Part shown: in pieces, positions 35,545-43,325 of the stretch | How positions within the stretch are numbered: the first letter of the stretch is position 1 | Layout of the letters: the number at the start of each line of letters is the position of its first letter | Source of the DNA: an uncultured Prevotellaceae bacterium | GTDB lineage: Bacteria; Bacteroidota; Bacteroidia; Bacteroidales; Muribaculaceae | Reading direction: 5' to 3' | DNA: 64,000 bases | Assembly (NCBI GenBank): GCA_946186575.1 | Contig: CAMHNO010000004.1 | Span: 55,739 to 119,738 of the forward strand | Notes under the pieces: generated by a model | Told to the model about the DNA's origin: nothing | Databases searched by the model: none | What the model saw: the letters and a program-made list of their open reading frames with translations, nothing else | Program-made: the position numbers and the translations under genes

Positions 35545-36200
35545 TGAAGAAGATTTTAATTATTGACGGAGGCCCTCGCAAGACTTTTAACACTGCCTCT
35601 ATGTTGCAACAGATTGCCGAAGGAGTTGCCTCTGTGAGTGAAGAAATTGAAGTGAAGACTGTGCGACTCTACGGCATGGACTACAAGGGTTGTATGTCGT
35701 GCCTGGCATGCAAGATTAAGGACAAGGCAGTCAATGTGTGCAAGTTCCGCGACGACCTAACTCCATTGCTCGAAGAAGTGGCTGAAGCCGATGGGTTGGT
35801 GATGGGGTCGCCAATCTACTTCAGCGAGGTGACAGCGCAGCTGCGCGCGTTCCTAGAGCGCTTGATATTCCCGTGGCTGTCATATAACGACTACAGCCTC
35901 ACCGCGCCAAAGCGTATTCCCGTGATTCTCTCCTACACAATGAATGCCAATGATGAACAAGCCAAGGGCGTTTATCAGTCGATGGGAATTATTGAGAGTT
36001 GCCTCAACAGGGCGATGGGCGATGTGGAGCATGTGGATGCCCATAACACCTATCAGGTGAAGAACTACGACCGCTATGAGCTCGCCGGTTTCAGCGAGGA
36101 GGCAAAGCGTGAGTATCGCGAACAGAATTGGGAGAACGACCTGAAGCGCGCCTACAATGCTGGTCGCCGCATGGCCGAGAAGATATTAGCAAACCAATAA
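35544..36200 (+). CDS. Flavodoxin-fold NAD(P)H-dependent FMN reductase
   Basis: 218 aa. FMN-binding start KKILIIDGGPRKTFNTASML, the Cys cluster GCMSCLACKIKDKAVNVC after the first strand pair, and DGLVMGSPIYFSEVTAQLRAFLERLI typical of the flavodoxin_2/FMN_red group. The cysteines resemble iron-sulfur flavoproteins but the spacing is not canonical. Translationally coupled to the peroxidase; probably a redox partner or quinone/nitro reductase (inference). Confidence 0.85.
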   Translation: MKKILIIDGGPRKTFNTASMLQQIAEGVASVSEEIEVKTVRLYGMDYKGCMSCLACKIKDKAVNVCKFRDDLTPLLEEVAEADGLVMGSPIYFSEVTAQLRAFLERLIFPWLSYNDYSLTAPKRIPVILSYTMNANDEQAKGVYQSMGIIESCLNRAMGDVEHVDAHNTYQVKNYDRYELAGFSEEAKREYREQNWENDLKRAYNAGRRMAEKILANQ

Positions 36201-36212
36201 ATAATACAACAA

Positions 36213-36962
36213 ATGGAAATAAAAGCATTAAAAATGTTTGATGGCGGCTTTATGAACCAGGCATTTGCCTTTGGTGGTGAGGAAGGCCGTGATGCGTTTG
36301 ATGAGCAGATTATCTATCGCAGCAGTCTGCAAAACTTCTTGATTGATACTGGCACTGAGGTGATTCTAGTTGACACTGGCTTTCAAAATGACTATGACGC
36401 TCCTGCCAAGAAACTTGGCGCGCCACTCTACATGGGCGAGAAGATAGCCGATTTTATGGAGGCATTTGCCGCTGCTGGCTACCGTCCAGAGCAGGTGACA
36501 AAGATTCTTGTCACTCACAAGCATCCTGACCACACCGCTGCGTTGCAGTATTTCCCCAATGCCAAGATTTACATCGCGCCCGAGGATGCCGACGCTCTCA
36601 AACTTGAGGGCGACAACATTGTGCGCGCAACCTATGACGATGGCGCTTATCACAACTTCCCTGCTGCGCAGAAGGTTGCAGAGGGTGTCTACTTTATTAA
36701 GGCTAAGGGACACACCAATGGTAACAGCATCGTGATTGCTGAGGATGGCGACTTGTTCTACATGATGCATGGCGACGTGACCTATTGCGACGCTGCACTC
36801 AAGGCCAACAAACTGAGCATCATTTTTGAGGACCTGGCAGCGGCCCGCGATACTCTCGACCGCGTGCGTGAGTTCATCGCCAATAATCCTACCGTTTACC
36901 TTTCCACTCACTGCCCCGAGGGCTACGAGAACCTGGAAATGAAACGCGTGATGAAGCTGTAA
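36213..36962 (+). CDS. MBL-fold metallohydrolase (lactonase-like)
   Basis: 249 aa. Metal-binding motif VTHKHPDHTAAL (HxHxDH), later GHTNGN (His), MHGDVTY (bridging Asp) and STHCPEGY (terminal His), as in the N-acyl-homoserine-lactonase/glyoxalase II superfamily. No signal peptide. Third gene of the peroxidase operon, 12 bp after the flavoprotein. Substrate unknown. Confidence 0.87.
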   Translation: MEIKALKMFDGGFMNQAFAFGGEEGRDAFDEQIIYRSSLQNFLIDTGTEVILVDTGFQNDYDAPAKKLGAPLYMGEKIADFMEAFAAAGYRPEQVTKILVTHKHPDHTAALQYFPNAKIYIAPEDADALKLEGDNIVRATYDDGAYHNFPAAQKVAEGVYFIKAKGHTNGNSIVIAEDGDLFYMMHGDVTYCDAALKANKLSIIFEDLAAARDTLDRVREFIANNPTVYLSTHCPEGYENLEMKRVMKL

Positions 36963-36986
36963 ACCACATCACTAAACCGAAAAAAG

Positions 36987-37020
36987 GCATTGAGAATTTG
37001 TGTTTTCAATGCCTCTTTTG
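36987..37020 (+). terminator. Intrinsic terminator
   Basis: GGCATTGAGAA pairs with TTTTCAATGCC (near perfect), preceded by A6 and followed by TCTTTTG. Confidence 0.8.
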
Positions 37021-37148
37021 TTTCATTAATCAAAGAATTGCTGAGGTGTAAAACATGAAATAACTTTGTTAGTAACAAACTTCTTAGTAAGAAAGTTCTT
37101 ACTTTTTGTTGTTTTTGTGAAAAAGTCTGGATACAAGTAATTTATTTT

Positions 37149-37958
37149 CTATGGCGAGAGCAGAAATTTGGCGATCTCGGCGACTTCTTCCTCGCGTTTT
37201 GTGCGCTTGATGAAGATGGCGATAGGGTAGAAGTCGCCATCGGGCATGACAACAATGCCCACGTCGTTGATGCCTCTAAGCGTTTTGCCTTTGGAGAATC
37301 CAGTACCGGTCTTGTGGGCGAGTTGAGCGCCTGGTGGAAGTGCGGCTTTGATGCGGTTGTTGCCAGTTTCACACTTGAGCATCAAGTCCCATATATACAT
37401 CAACACAGGGCTTGATTGTCGCTCGCAGTAGAACCAATTGAGCAGTTCTGCCATATCGCGAGGCGTGCACCAATTGTCGTGTGATCGTCGTGGCTTGTTG
37501 TGCATTTGCTTCTCGGTCCATTTCAAGCGTATGTCCTTAAAACCCAAGTTTTGCAAGTAGTTTTGTACATCCTTGGGACTACCACACAACTTGAACAGTA
37601 GGTCGCAGGCGTTGTTGTCACTCTGTTGTAGCGACATGGCAAGCAGCTGGCCATAGCTAAAATCTCGCTCCTCGTCAATCATTTTGAGCATAGGTGACCA
37701 AGTGTTCTGGTCTAAGTCATGCTTTTTCACAGTCACACGTTGGTTGAGACTGATGCCGCACGAGTCAAGATAATGGGCGACATAGATTGCTTGAGGGAAC
37801 TTCATCACGCTGTTCATCTCATAGCGTTTATCAGCAGTGCGCTCATAACTAATATAAAGATCTCCCTTAATAATGAAAGCACCACAACGTTGCGCCTGCA
37901 CTTGAAATCCGAGCGACAGAACTAGGAAGAAGAATAATAATTTCGTTGTGCTCTTCAT
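37149..37958 (-). CDS. Class A (A2-like) beta-lactamase, internal start
   Basis: 269 aa from the ATG at 37958: signal peptide MKSTTKLLFFFLVLSLGFQVQAQ. Serine beta-lactamase motifs in order: NSVMKFP (SxxK), QQSDNNACD (SDN), KWTEKQMHN (general-base Glu and Asn, in the form seen in CfxA/PER-type A2 enzymes), then HKTGTG (KTG). All catalytic residues are present, so it is probably an active periplasmic beta-lactamase; its drug range cannot be told. In a one-base-shorter ancestor it would be a separate gene two bases after the msrA stop. Confidence 0.8.
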   Translation of the reverse strand: MKSTTKLLFFFLVLSLGFQVQAQRCGAFIIKGDLYISYERTADKRYEMNSVMKFPQAIYVAHYLDSCGISLNQRVTVKKHDLDQNTWSPMLKMIDEERDFSYGQLLAMSLQQSDNNACDLLFKLCGSPKDVQNYLQNLGFKDIRLKWTEKQMHNKPRRSHDNWCTPRDMAELLNWFYCERQSSPVLMYIWDLMLKCETGNNRIKAALPPGAQLAHKTGTGFSKGKTLRGINDVGIVVMPDGDFYPIAIFIKRTKREEEVAEIAKFLLSP

Positions 37959-38483
37959 TGCTACTTTTTTTTCTCGCGAGGGCTTCGCGCGGCGAGCGAG
38001 CTCAAAAAGGCCAAGAGGGAGGTGGCAGTAGCCGTCGGGGTTCTTGTCGAGGTAATCTTGGTGGTATTCCTCGGCGGGATAGAAGCAATTGAGGGGCAAC
38101 ACCTCGGTGACAATGGGCTTGAAGTAGCGTTCGGCCTCATTGGCTACCCGCTTTTCGATAATTGGTAGGTCGGCGGCATCGGTGTAGTAGATGCCTGTGC
38201 GGTATTGTGGCCCCACGTCGTGCCCTTGCTGATCTTGGAGAGTGGGGTCAATAGCTTTGAAATACATGTCGAGTAGGAACTCGAGTCCGATTTTCTCGGG
38301 GTCATATACCACTTTCACGGTCTCAGCGTGCCCAGTCTTGTGAGTGCAAACCTGTTCATAGGAAGGATTCTCTACTGTGCCATTGGCATAACCTACTTGA
38401 GTGTCTATTACACCGTCAATCAACTTAAAAAAATGCTCTGTGCCCCAAAAGCATCCACCTGCAAAATATATTTCACGTGTCAT
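37149..38483 (-). CDS. msrA: Peptide methionine sulfoxide reductase MsrA fused in frame to a class A beta-lactamase
   Basis: 444-aa continuous frame. Residues 1-170 are MsrA: catalytic YFAGGCFWGTEHFF (Cys 11), the segment from GVIDTQVGYANGT to NPSYEQVC, and a Cys near 153. It repairs methionine-S-sulfoxide in proteins. Without a stop the frame runs into a secreted beta-lactamase whose own ATG and signal peptide start at residue 176. An internal signal peptide after a cytosolic enzyme makes a functional fusion unlikely. The junction holds an A8 tract (37965-37972): with one A fewer, MsrA would end at TAG immediately before that ATG. Either a recent indel, an assembly error or slippage-based read-through. 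Confidence 0.8.
   Translation of the reverse strand: MTREIYFAGGCFWGTEHFFKLIDGVIDTQVGYANGTVENPSYEQVCTHKTGHAETVKVVYDPEKIGLEFLLDMYFKAIDPTLQDQQGHDVGPQYRTGIYYTDAADLPIIEKRVANEAERYFKPIVTEVLPLNCFYPAEEYHQDYLDKNPDGYCHLPLGLFELARRAKPSREKKVAMKSTTKLLFFFLVLSLGFQVQAQRCGAFIIKGDLYISYERTADKRYEMNSVMKFPQAIYVAHYLDSCGISLNQRVTVKKHDLDQNTWSPMLKMIDEERDFSYGQLLAMSLQQSDNNACDLLFKLCGSPKDVQNYLQNLGFKDIRLKWTEKQMHNKPRRSHDNWCTPRDMAELLNWFYCERQSSPVLMYIWDLMLKCETGNNRIKAALPPGAQLAHKTGTGFSKGKTLRGINDVGIVVMPDGDFYPIAIFIKRTKREEEVAEIAKFLLSP
37965..37972 (-). other. A8 homopolymer at the msrA/beta-lactamase junction
   Basis: Eight As (T8 on the plus strand). The present frame reads GAA AAA AAA GTA GCA ATG, giving fusion; A7 would read GAA AAA AAG TAG, ending MsrA. 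Confidence 0.9.
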
Positions 38484-38559
38484 GATTCTCTATGTTTTTA
38501 TTTTATAACGTATTAAAGTGTTGTTAAATTATGCTGAGCTTCAAAAATTGTAACTTGTG

Positions 38560-38591
38560 GTTGCATAATCATTATATTTTCACTATATTTG
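38560..38591 (+). promoter_or_regulatory. Promoter of the acyl-CoA synthetase
   Basis: GTTG, 20 bases, TATATTTG; the ATG at 38616 follows after 24 bases, which excludes the TTG six bases earlier as the preferred start. Confidence 0.7.
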
Positions 38592-38615
38592 CACGATTAA
38601 TCAAGACTATTGCAT

Positions 38616-40478
38616 ATGCAGAATGAATTTGTGAGCCTGATAAGTAGCCAGGCAAAGAAATATGGCAACCGTGAGGCGTTGCGCTATCGTGACTACCTGA
38701 CCGACCAGTGGACATCGCTGTCGTGGAACAGTTTTAAGCAAGACATTGAGCGCTGTGCCAATGCACTGCTGCTTAGTGGCGTGGAGCCACAGGGCAAGGT
38801 TGCTGTGTTCTCGCAGAATTGTCCTGAAATTTTGATAACTCATTTTGCTGCGTTCTATAATCGCGCAGTGCCTGTGCCCATCTATGCTACCAGCAGCAAA
38901 GATGAGGCTGCTTATATCATCAACGATTCAGGTGCTACTGTGCTTATGGTGGGCGACCAGGCTCAATATGACATCGCGGTGCAACTTTTTGACAAGTGCC
39001 CTTGCTTGAAGCTGGTGGTGGCAATGAATACCAATGTTGAGATTCACAAGCAATCGAGTAGCGTGACCACCTGGCGCAAGTTCCTGAGCGATGGCGGTCA
39101 GGCTGGCGAGTTGGCAAAGAGTGCTCTGGCAAAACGCATGGACGAAGGTCGCCCCGACGACTTGATGTATCTCATTTACACTTCGGGTACCACAGGGCAG
39201 CCTAAGGGGGTGATGCTCACCCACAGCAACTTTGGTGCTGCAATGATGGCTCACGGCATGCGCTTGACCTACGTTGACGACACCGACGTGTCGCTCAGTT
39301 TCTTGCCACTGAGCCACATTTTTGAGCTTGGCTGGACAATGTTCTGCCTGATACATGGGCTTGTAGTGGCAATTAACTACAATCCCAAGGACATTCAGCG
39401 GGCCGTTAAGGAAATAAGTCCAAACTGCATGTGCAGCGTGCCTCGGTTCTGGGAGAAAGTATACACTGCAATCATGGACAATGTGAACGGAGCCAAGCCC
39501 GTGGTTAAGACTTTGTTCAAGACAGCGATAAAAGTGGGCAAAACACGTAACATCAAGTATGCGCGCAATGGACTGAAAGCGCCATTCCTGATAGAGAAGC
39601 AATATCAATATTTTGAGAAAAAAGTTTTCTCGCGCTTGCGCAAGGCCATAGGCGTGGAGAACGGCAAACTGTTTCCCACGGCTGGTGCCATGCTAAGCGA
39701 CAACATCACCGAGCTGCTGCATGCCGTGGGCATCAACATTGTGATTGGCTACGGACTGAGCGAGACTAATGCCTCGGTTTGTTTCTATCCAAACACTGGT
39801 TGGGAGCTGGGAACCATAGGCGAGCCCATCCCTGGCGTGAAGGTGAAAATTGGCGATCAGAACGAGATTTTAGTCAAGGGTCCCACTGTGATGCGTGGCT
39901 ATTACAATAAGCCAGAGGAGACGGCAATGGCTATAGATGCCGACGGATGGTTCCACACTGGCGATTGCGGAGAGCTAACCGAGAAAGGGCACTTGGTCAT
40001 GACCGAGCGACTTAAGGACTTGTACAAAACCAGTAATGGCAAGTATATAGCTCCACAGCAGCTTGAATCGCTACTGGCACAAGACAAATATATGGCTCAG
40101 GTGGCTGTGATAGGCGATGGGCGCAAATATGTGAGCGCCCTTATTGTGCCCGACTTTGACGAGCTGGGTGAATGGGCCGCTAAGCACAAGATAAAATTCA
40201 GGAACAACGAGGAACTGGTTAACGATCCCAAGATTCACGACATGATAGAAAAGCTCATCAATGAATATCAGAAGAATCTTGCGGGTTATGAGCAGATAAA
40301 GCGTTTCGTGTTGCTTCCCAGACCATTCTCGATGGAAAACGGAGAACTAACTAACACGCTCAAAATCAAGCGTGCTGTGGTCAACAAGCGCTATGCCAAG
40401 CTCATCGATGCCATGTATGCCATGGATTATCGCTCCAAGAGCAAGAAAGAAATGACACTCGATGTGGAGTTTGGATAA
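38616..40478 (+). CDS. Long-chain fatty-acid-CoA ligase (AMP-forming)
   Basis: 620 aa acyl-CoA synthetase activating long-chain fatty acids through an acyl-adenylate. P-loop YTSGTTGQPKGVMLTH, linker/adenine motif GYGLSETNA, TGDCGEL and the FACS-type hinge ERLKDLYKTSNGKYIAPQQLE. The VPIYATSSKDEAAYIINDSGA region is typical of the family. Length is normal, all core motifs intact. Membrane-associated cytosolic enzyme of lipid metabolism. Single gene upstream of prfB. Confidence 0.92.
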   Translation: MQNEFVSLISSQAKKYGNREALRYRDYLTDQWTSLSWNSFKQDIERCANALLLSGVEPQGKVAVFSQNCPEILITHFAAFYNRAVPVPIYATSSKDEAAYIINDSGATVLMVGDQAQYDIAVQLFDKCPCLKLVVAMNTNVEIHKQSSSVTTWRKFLSDGGQAGELAKSALAKRMDEGRPDDLMYLIYTSGTTGQPKGVMLTHSNFGAAMMAHGMRLTYVDDTDVSLSFLPLSHIFELGWTMFCLIHGLVVAINYNPKDIQRAVKEISPNCMCSVPRFWEKVYTAIMDNVNGAKPVVKTLFKTAIKVGKTRNIKYARNGLKAPFLIEKQYQYFEKKVFSRLRKAIGVENGKLFPTAGAMLSDNITELLHAVGINIVIGYGLSETNASVCFYPNTGWELGTIGEPIPGVKVKIGDQNEILVKGPTVMRGYYNKPEETAMAIDADGWFHTGDCGELTEKGHLVMTERLKDLYKTSNGKYIAPQQLESLLAQDKYMAQVAVIGDGRKYVSALIVPDFDELGEWAAKHKIKFRNNEELVNDPKIHDMIEKLINEYQKNLAGYEQIKRFVLLPRPFSMENGELTNTLKIKRAVVNKRYAKLIDAMYAMDYRSKSKKEMTLDVEFG

Positions 40479-40564
40479 GTCACAAAAAAACATTGAAAAA
40501 ATTTTATTGATAATAGAGAATCACTTAACATTTAATTTATTAACCCCTAAATCATTGAGCTCAG

Positions 40565-41678
40565 ATGATTACAATCGAACAACTAAAAGAGATACAAGAA
40601 CGCAAGGATGCGTTGAGGAGGTATCTTTGACGTCGATAACAAGAAAATCCAATTAGAAGAAGAGGAGTTGCGCACTCATGTGCCCGACTTCTGGAGTGAC
40701 CAAAAGAAAGCTGAAGCGCAGATGCGCAAAATCAAGACGCTGAAGATGTGGATTGAGAAGTGCGCTGAGGTTGAAGCTGCTGTGGGCGAAGTGGAAGTGG
40801 GATTTGACTTTGTGAAAGAAGGCGTGCTCAGCGAAGAAGAACTCGACGACTTGTATAGCGACGCGCTCGACAAAATTGAGAAACTCGAACTTCGCAACAT
40901 GCTTCGCCGCGAGGAAGACAAGCTTAGTGCCATCATGAAGATTAACTCGGGAGCCGGTGGCACCGAGAGTCAGGACTGGGCGTCGATGCTCATGCGAATG
41001 TACCTGCGCTGGTGCGAGAAGCATGGCTACAAAACCGCTATCCAGCACATGGTTGACGGCGACGAGGCAGGCATCAAGAGTGTGACAATAGGCATCGAGG
41101 GCGATTTTGCATACGGCTACCTCAAGAGCGAGAACGGAGTGCATCGCCTTGTGCGCGTGTCGCCCTATAACGCTCAGGGCAAGCGCATGACCTCGTTTGC
41201 CTCGGTCTTTGTCAGCCCCATGGTCGACGACACTATCGAGATTGTTCTTGACCCAGCCCGCATCTCGTGGGACACCTTCCGCAGTGGTGGCGCTGGCGGT
41301 CAGAACGTTAACAAGGTGGAGAGTGGAGTGCGTGTGCGCTATCAGTACAAAGACCCCTACACTGGCGAGGAAGAGGAAATCCTCGTAGAGAACACCGAGA
41401 CCCGCGACCAGCCCAAGAATCGTGAGAATGCTCTGCGAAACCTCAAGTCCATTCTTTATAACAAGGAACTTGAGCACCGGCGCGAGGAGCAGCGCAAGAT
41501 TGAGGATAGCAAGAAGAAGATAGAGTGGGGTAGCCAAATACGCAGCTACGTCTTCGACGACCGTCGCGTCAAGGACCACCGCACCAACCACCAGACCAGC
41601 AACGTTGGCGCCGTGATGGATGGCGACATCGACGACTTCATCAAAGCCTACCTCATGGAGTTCTCCACCGACGAATAA
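40565..41678 (+). CDS. prfB: Peptide chain release factor 2 with programmed +1 frameshift
   Basis: The first frame, 40565-40627, encodes MITIEQLKEIQERKDALRRYL and ends at TGA (40628). An internal AGGAGG, then TATCTTTGAC, is the classic RF2 autoregulatory slippage site. Shifting +1 (CTT to TTT) continues from 40629 as DVDNKKIQLEEEELRTHVPD to 41678, about 370 aa in total. The catalytic GGQ loop is RSGGAGGQNVNKVES. The stop-codon recognition tripeptide reads SPY rather than the SPF of E. coli RF2. Low RF2 lets the ribosome pause at TGA and shift, so the gene senses its own product. Confidence 0.95.
40616..40631 (+). promoter_or_regulatory. RF2 programmed frameshift site
   Basis: AGGAGGTATCTTTGAC: an SD-like element three bases before the CUU slippery codon and the in-frame UGA followed by C, a weak termination context. 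Confidence 0.93.
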
Positions 41679-41692
41679 TCCCTTTCTCTCAG

Positions 41693-41710
41693 ACGATTAA
41701 ATACGATTAA
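41693..41710 (+). repeat. Left arm of the 18-bp inverted repeat around the GxxExxY gene
   Basis: ACGATTAAATACGATTAA, itself two ACGATTAA units ten bases apart; perfect reverse complement at 42177-42194. Confidence 0.85.
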
Positions 41711-41724
41711 AAACAATTTATTAC

Positions 41725-42162
41725 ATGATTGATATTAGCGTATTGAAGAATAATATCTATGATGTCATAGGAGCGATTTATGAGGTTCACTCTGAATTAG
41801 GCCCTGGATTAAATGAATCCTGCTATCAAGAAGGGTTACAAATGGAATTCAATGAAAGAAATATTCCTTTTGAGCGTGAAATGCCATTTCATCCTTCTTA
41901 TCATGGGGTTTCTATGGAATCGTTATTTCGATTAGATTTCTTATGTAAGAATGACATAATAGTTGAATGTAAAGCTGTTCCAGAACTCATTAAAGTTCAT
42001 AGGGCACAATTGTTTAACTATATGAGATTGCTTAATATTCATTGCGGAATACTTGTTAACTTTCTTCCACCAACCATTGACTATGAGCGTTATTTCTATG
42101 ATGAGGAAACAAAGCAGATCTTAGGTGTTGATGGACAAGTTGTGTATTATTATAAAAGATGA
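41725..42162 (+). CDS. GxxExxY protein
   Basis: 145 aa. The defining motif is GPGLNESCYQEGLQMEF. The region ESLFRLDFLCKNDIIVECKAV has the D..L....I.VE.K core of PD-(D/E)xK nuclease-like folds, and LLNIHCGILVNF closes the domain. The family is scattered among Bacteroidetes and other phyla, with unknown function. The gene is clearly more AT-rich than prfB before and the kinase homologue after it, and lies inside a perfect 18-bp inverted repeat, which suggests acquisition as a small cassette. Confidence 0.9.
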   Translation: MIDISVLKNNIYDVIGAIYEVHSELGPGLNESCYQEGLQMEFNERNIPFEREMPFHPSYHGVSMESLFRLDFLCKNDIIVECKAVPELIKVHRAQLFNYMRLLNIHCGILVNFLPPTIDYERYFYDEETKQILGVDGQVVYYYKR

Positions 42163-42176
42163 GGTTAATTTAGTAA

Positions 42177-42194
42177 TTAATCGTATTTAATCGT
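42177..42194 (+). repeat. Right arm of the 18-bp inverted repeat
   Basis: TTAATCGTATTTAATCGT, exact reverse complement of 41693-41710. The enclosed segment is 466 bp and contains only the GxxExxY gene. Confidence 0.85.
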
Positions 42195-42213
42195 TTGATA
42201 ATAAGATAGAATT

Positions 42214-42993
42214 ATGAGGAAGAAGCTTACTATAGTGAACGTTGATGGCATTGTGGTAGAGGATCCTGAGAATCTGCGCAAGCTGATTCGTGACTTTGCT
42301 GCAATCAAGGGATTAAAACTCTTTGTGCACGGCGAGGGAACCATGGCATCGATGGTTGCCGAGAAATGGGGCATCACCATTCGCCAGACCAGTGATGGGC
42401 GCGACATCATCGACGATAGGGTGATGGATCTTGTGACTATGGTGTATGGTGGACTTGTCAACAAGCGTCTTGTCGCCATCATGCAGTGGCGTGGACTTAA
42501 TGCGGTGGGGCTCACTGGAGTGGACCTTAACCTGGTGACAAGCAACAAAGTGCCTATCAAGCCGGTAAACGTGGGCCGGGTGGGTACCGTGAGGCGCGTT
42601 AACTCAACGATGCTTATTAAGCTCCTTGAAGAGGATGTGGTGCCTGTTATCGCTCCAATCACCCACGATGGCAAGGGTAACCTGTTGAATGGCGATGTGA
42701 AGATGTTTGCCTATGAGATAGCGCGCACGCTCACAATAGCTTATGACGTTACAATCATCAACGTGTTAGCCCAGGAAGATGGCGTGCTCACCAACGGCGA
42801 TGATCCCCACACTGTGATACCTATGTTGCGTCGAGCACAGTACAAGGCGATGTGTGAAAGCGGCGAAATTAATCCTGTAGCCTATCCCAATATCAATAAC
42901 GCCTTTTCGGCTATTGACCACGGTGTGAGAGAGGTAGTGCTTATCAATGCAACTCACTTTAGCGACCTTAAGGGAGGCACTCACATTAAATAA
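42214..42993 (+). CDS. Acetylglutamate kinase homologue lacking catalytic residues
   Basis: 259 aa with the amino-acid-kinase fold and overall similarity to Bacteroidetes ArgB (VTMVYGGLVNKRLVA, GLTGVDLNLV, VVPVIAPITHDGKGNLLN). The active-site signatures are altered. The N-terminal VKVGGK motif reads VNVDGI (Lys to Asn 9). HGGG reads HGEG (39-42). The Asn-x-Asn-Ala-Asp loop reads NGDVK (159-163). The GMIPK lysine is replaced by VAYPN (222-226). These positions bind the phosphates and transition state in E. coli ArgB, so phosphotransfer is unlikely. The frame is intact, so it may be a regulatory pseudokinase or a divergent paralogue. Confidence 0.8.
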   Translation: MRKKLTIVNVDGIVVEDPENLRKLIRDFAAIKGLKLFVHGEGTMASMVAEKWGITIRQTSDGRDIIDDRVMDLVTMVYGGLVNKRLVAIMQWRGLNAVGLTGVDLNLVTSNKVPIKPVNVGRVGTVRRVNSTMLIKLLEEDVVPVIAPITHDGKGNLLNGDVKMFAYEIARTLTIAYDVTIINVLAQEDGVLTNGDDPHTVIPMLRRAQYKAMCESGEINPVAYPNINNAFSAIDHGVREVVLINATHFSDLKGGTHIK

Positions 42994-43075
42994 ATCCTCT
43001 TTTTATTATAACTATTGCATTATGAGCTGGGCAAGATGTATTGCTTGGCTCAAATTGCATAATCGTCTCATTATA

Positions 43076-43113
43076 ATCGGGCGGACTCCACAAGGGGCCG
43101 CCTGATCTTTTTC
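43076..43113 (+). terminator. Intrinsic terminator
   Basis: ATCGGGCGG pairs with CCGCCTGAT, followed by CTTTTTCC. Confidence 0.75.
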
Positions 43114-43220
43114 CAGCAATCAACCACACTTCTTCAGCGCTGGTATTTTTCTATTAAAAATCCGAAGGTAAATAATTGTTAAATAGTGATTGGTAAATAT
43201 GATATTTTAATAAATAATTA

Positions 43221-43228
43221 TAACTTTG
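43221..43228 (+). promoter_or_regulatory. -7 box upstream of the dockerin protein
   Basis: TAACTTTG in an AT-rich stretch, with a leader of about 95 bases; no clear -33. Confidence 0.5.
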
Positions 43229-43325
43229 CAACGATGAAAACAGAGCATGCAAGGGATAAAGGGCTCTTCCCTTTTGCAACTCTTTTTATTAATGTTTTTT
43301 GAGCCCACCATGAAAACAATTGCTT

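Larger units (their letters stand above)
42994..43325. other. Intergenic region with two hairpins and a promoter
   Basis: Contains a stem of GAGCTGGGCAA with TTGCTTGGCTC (43030-43057 region, wobble pairs), then a terminator at 43076-43113, then AT-rich DNA with a TAACTTTG box at 43221-43228. The two hairpins plus T-tract could also be a small structured RNA, but no family is recognised. A short out-of-frame ATG (43310) gives only a 29-codon peptide. Confidence 0.5.

Noticed and set aside
40565-40630. prfB as a frameshifted pseudogene
   Set aside because: The in-frame TGA sits in the conserved RF2 programmed frameshift site, so the break is functional.
40653-41591. 312-codon minus-strand open frame
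   Set aside because: Lies opposite prfB, which has the GGQ motif and frameshift site.
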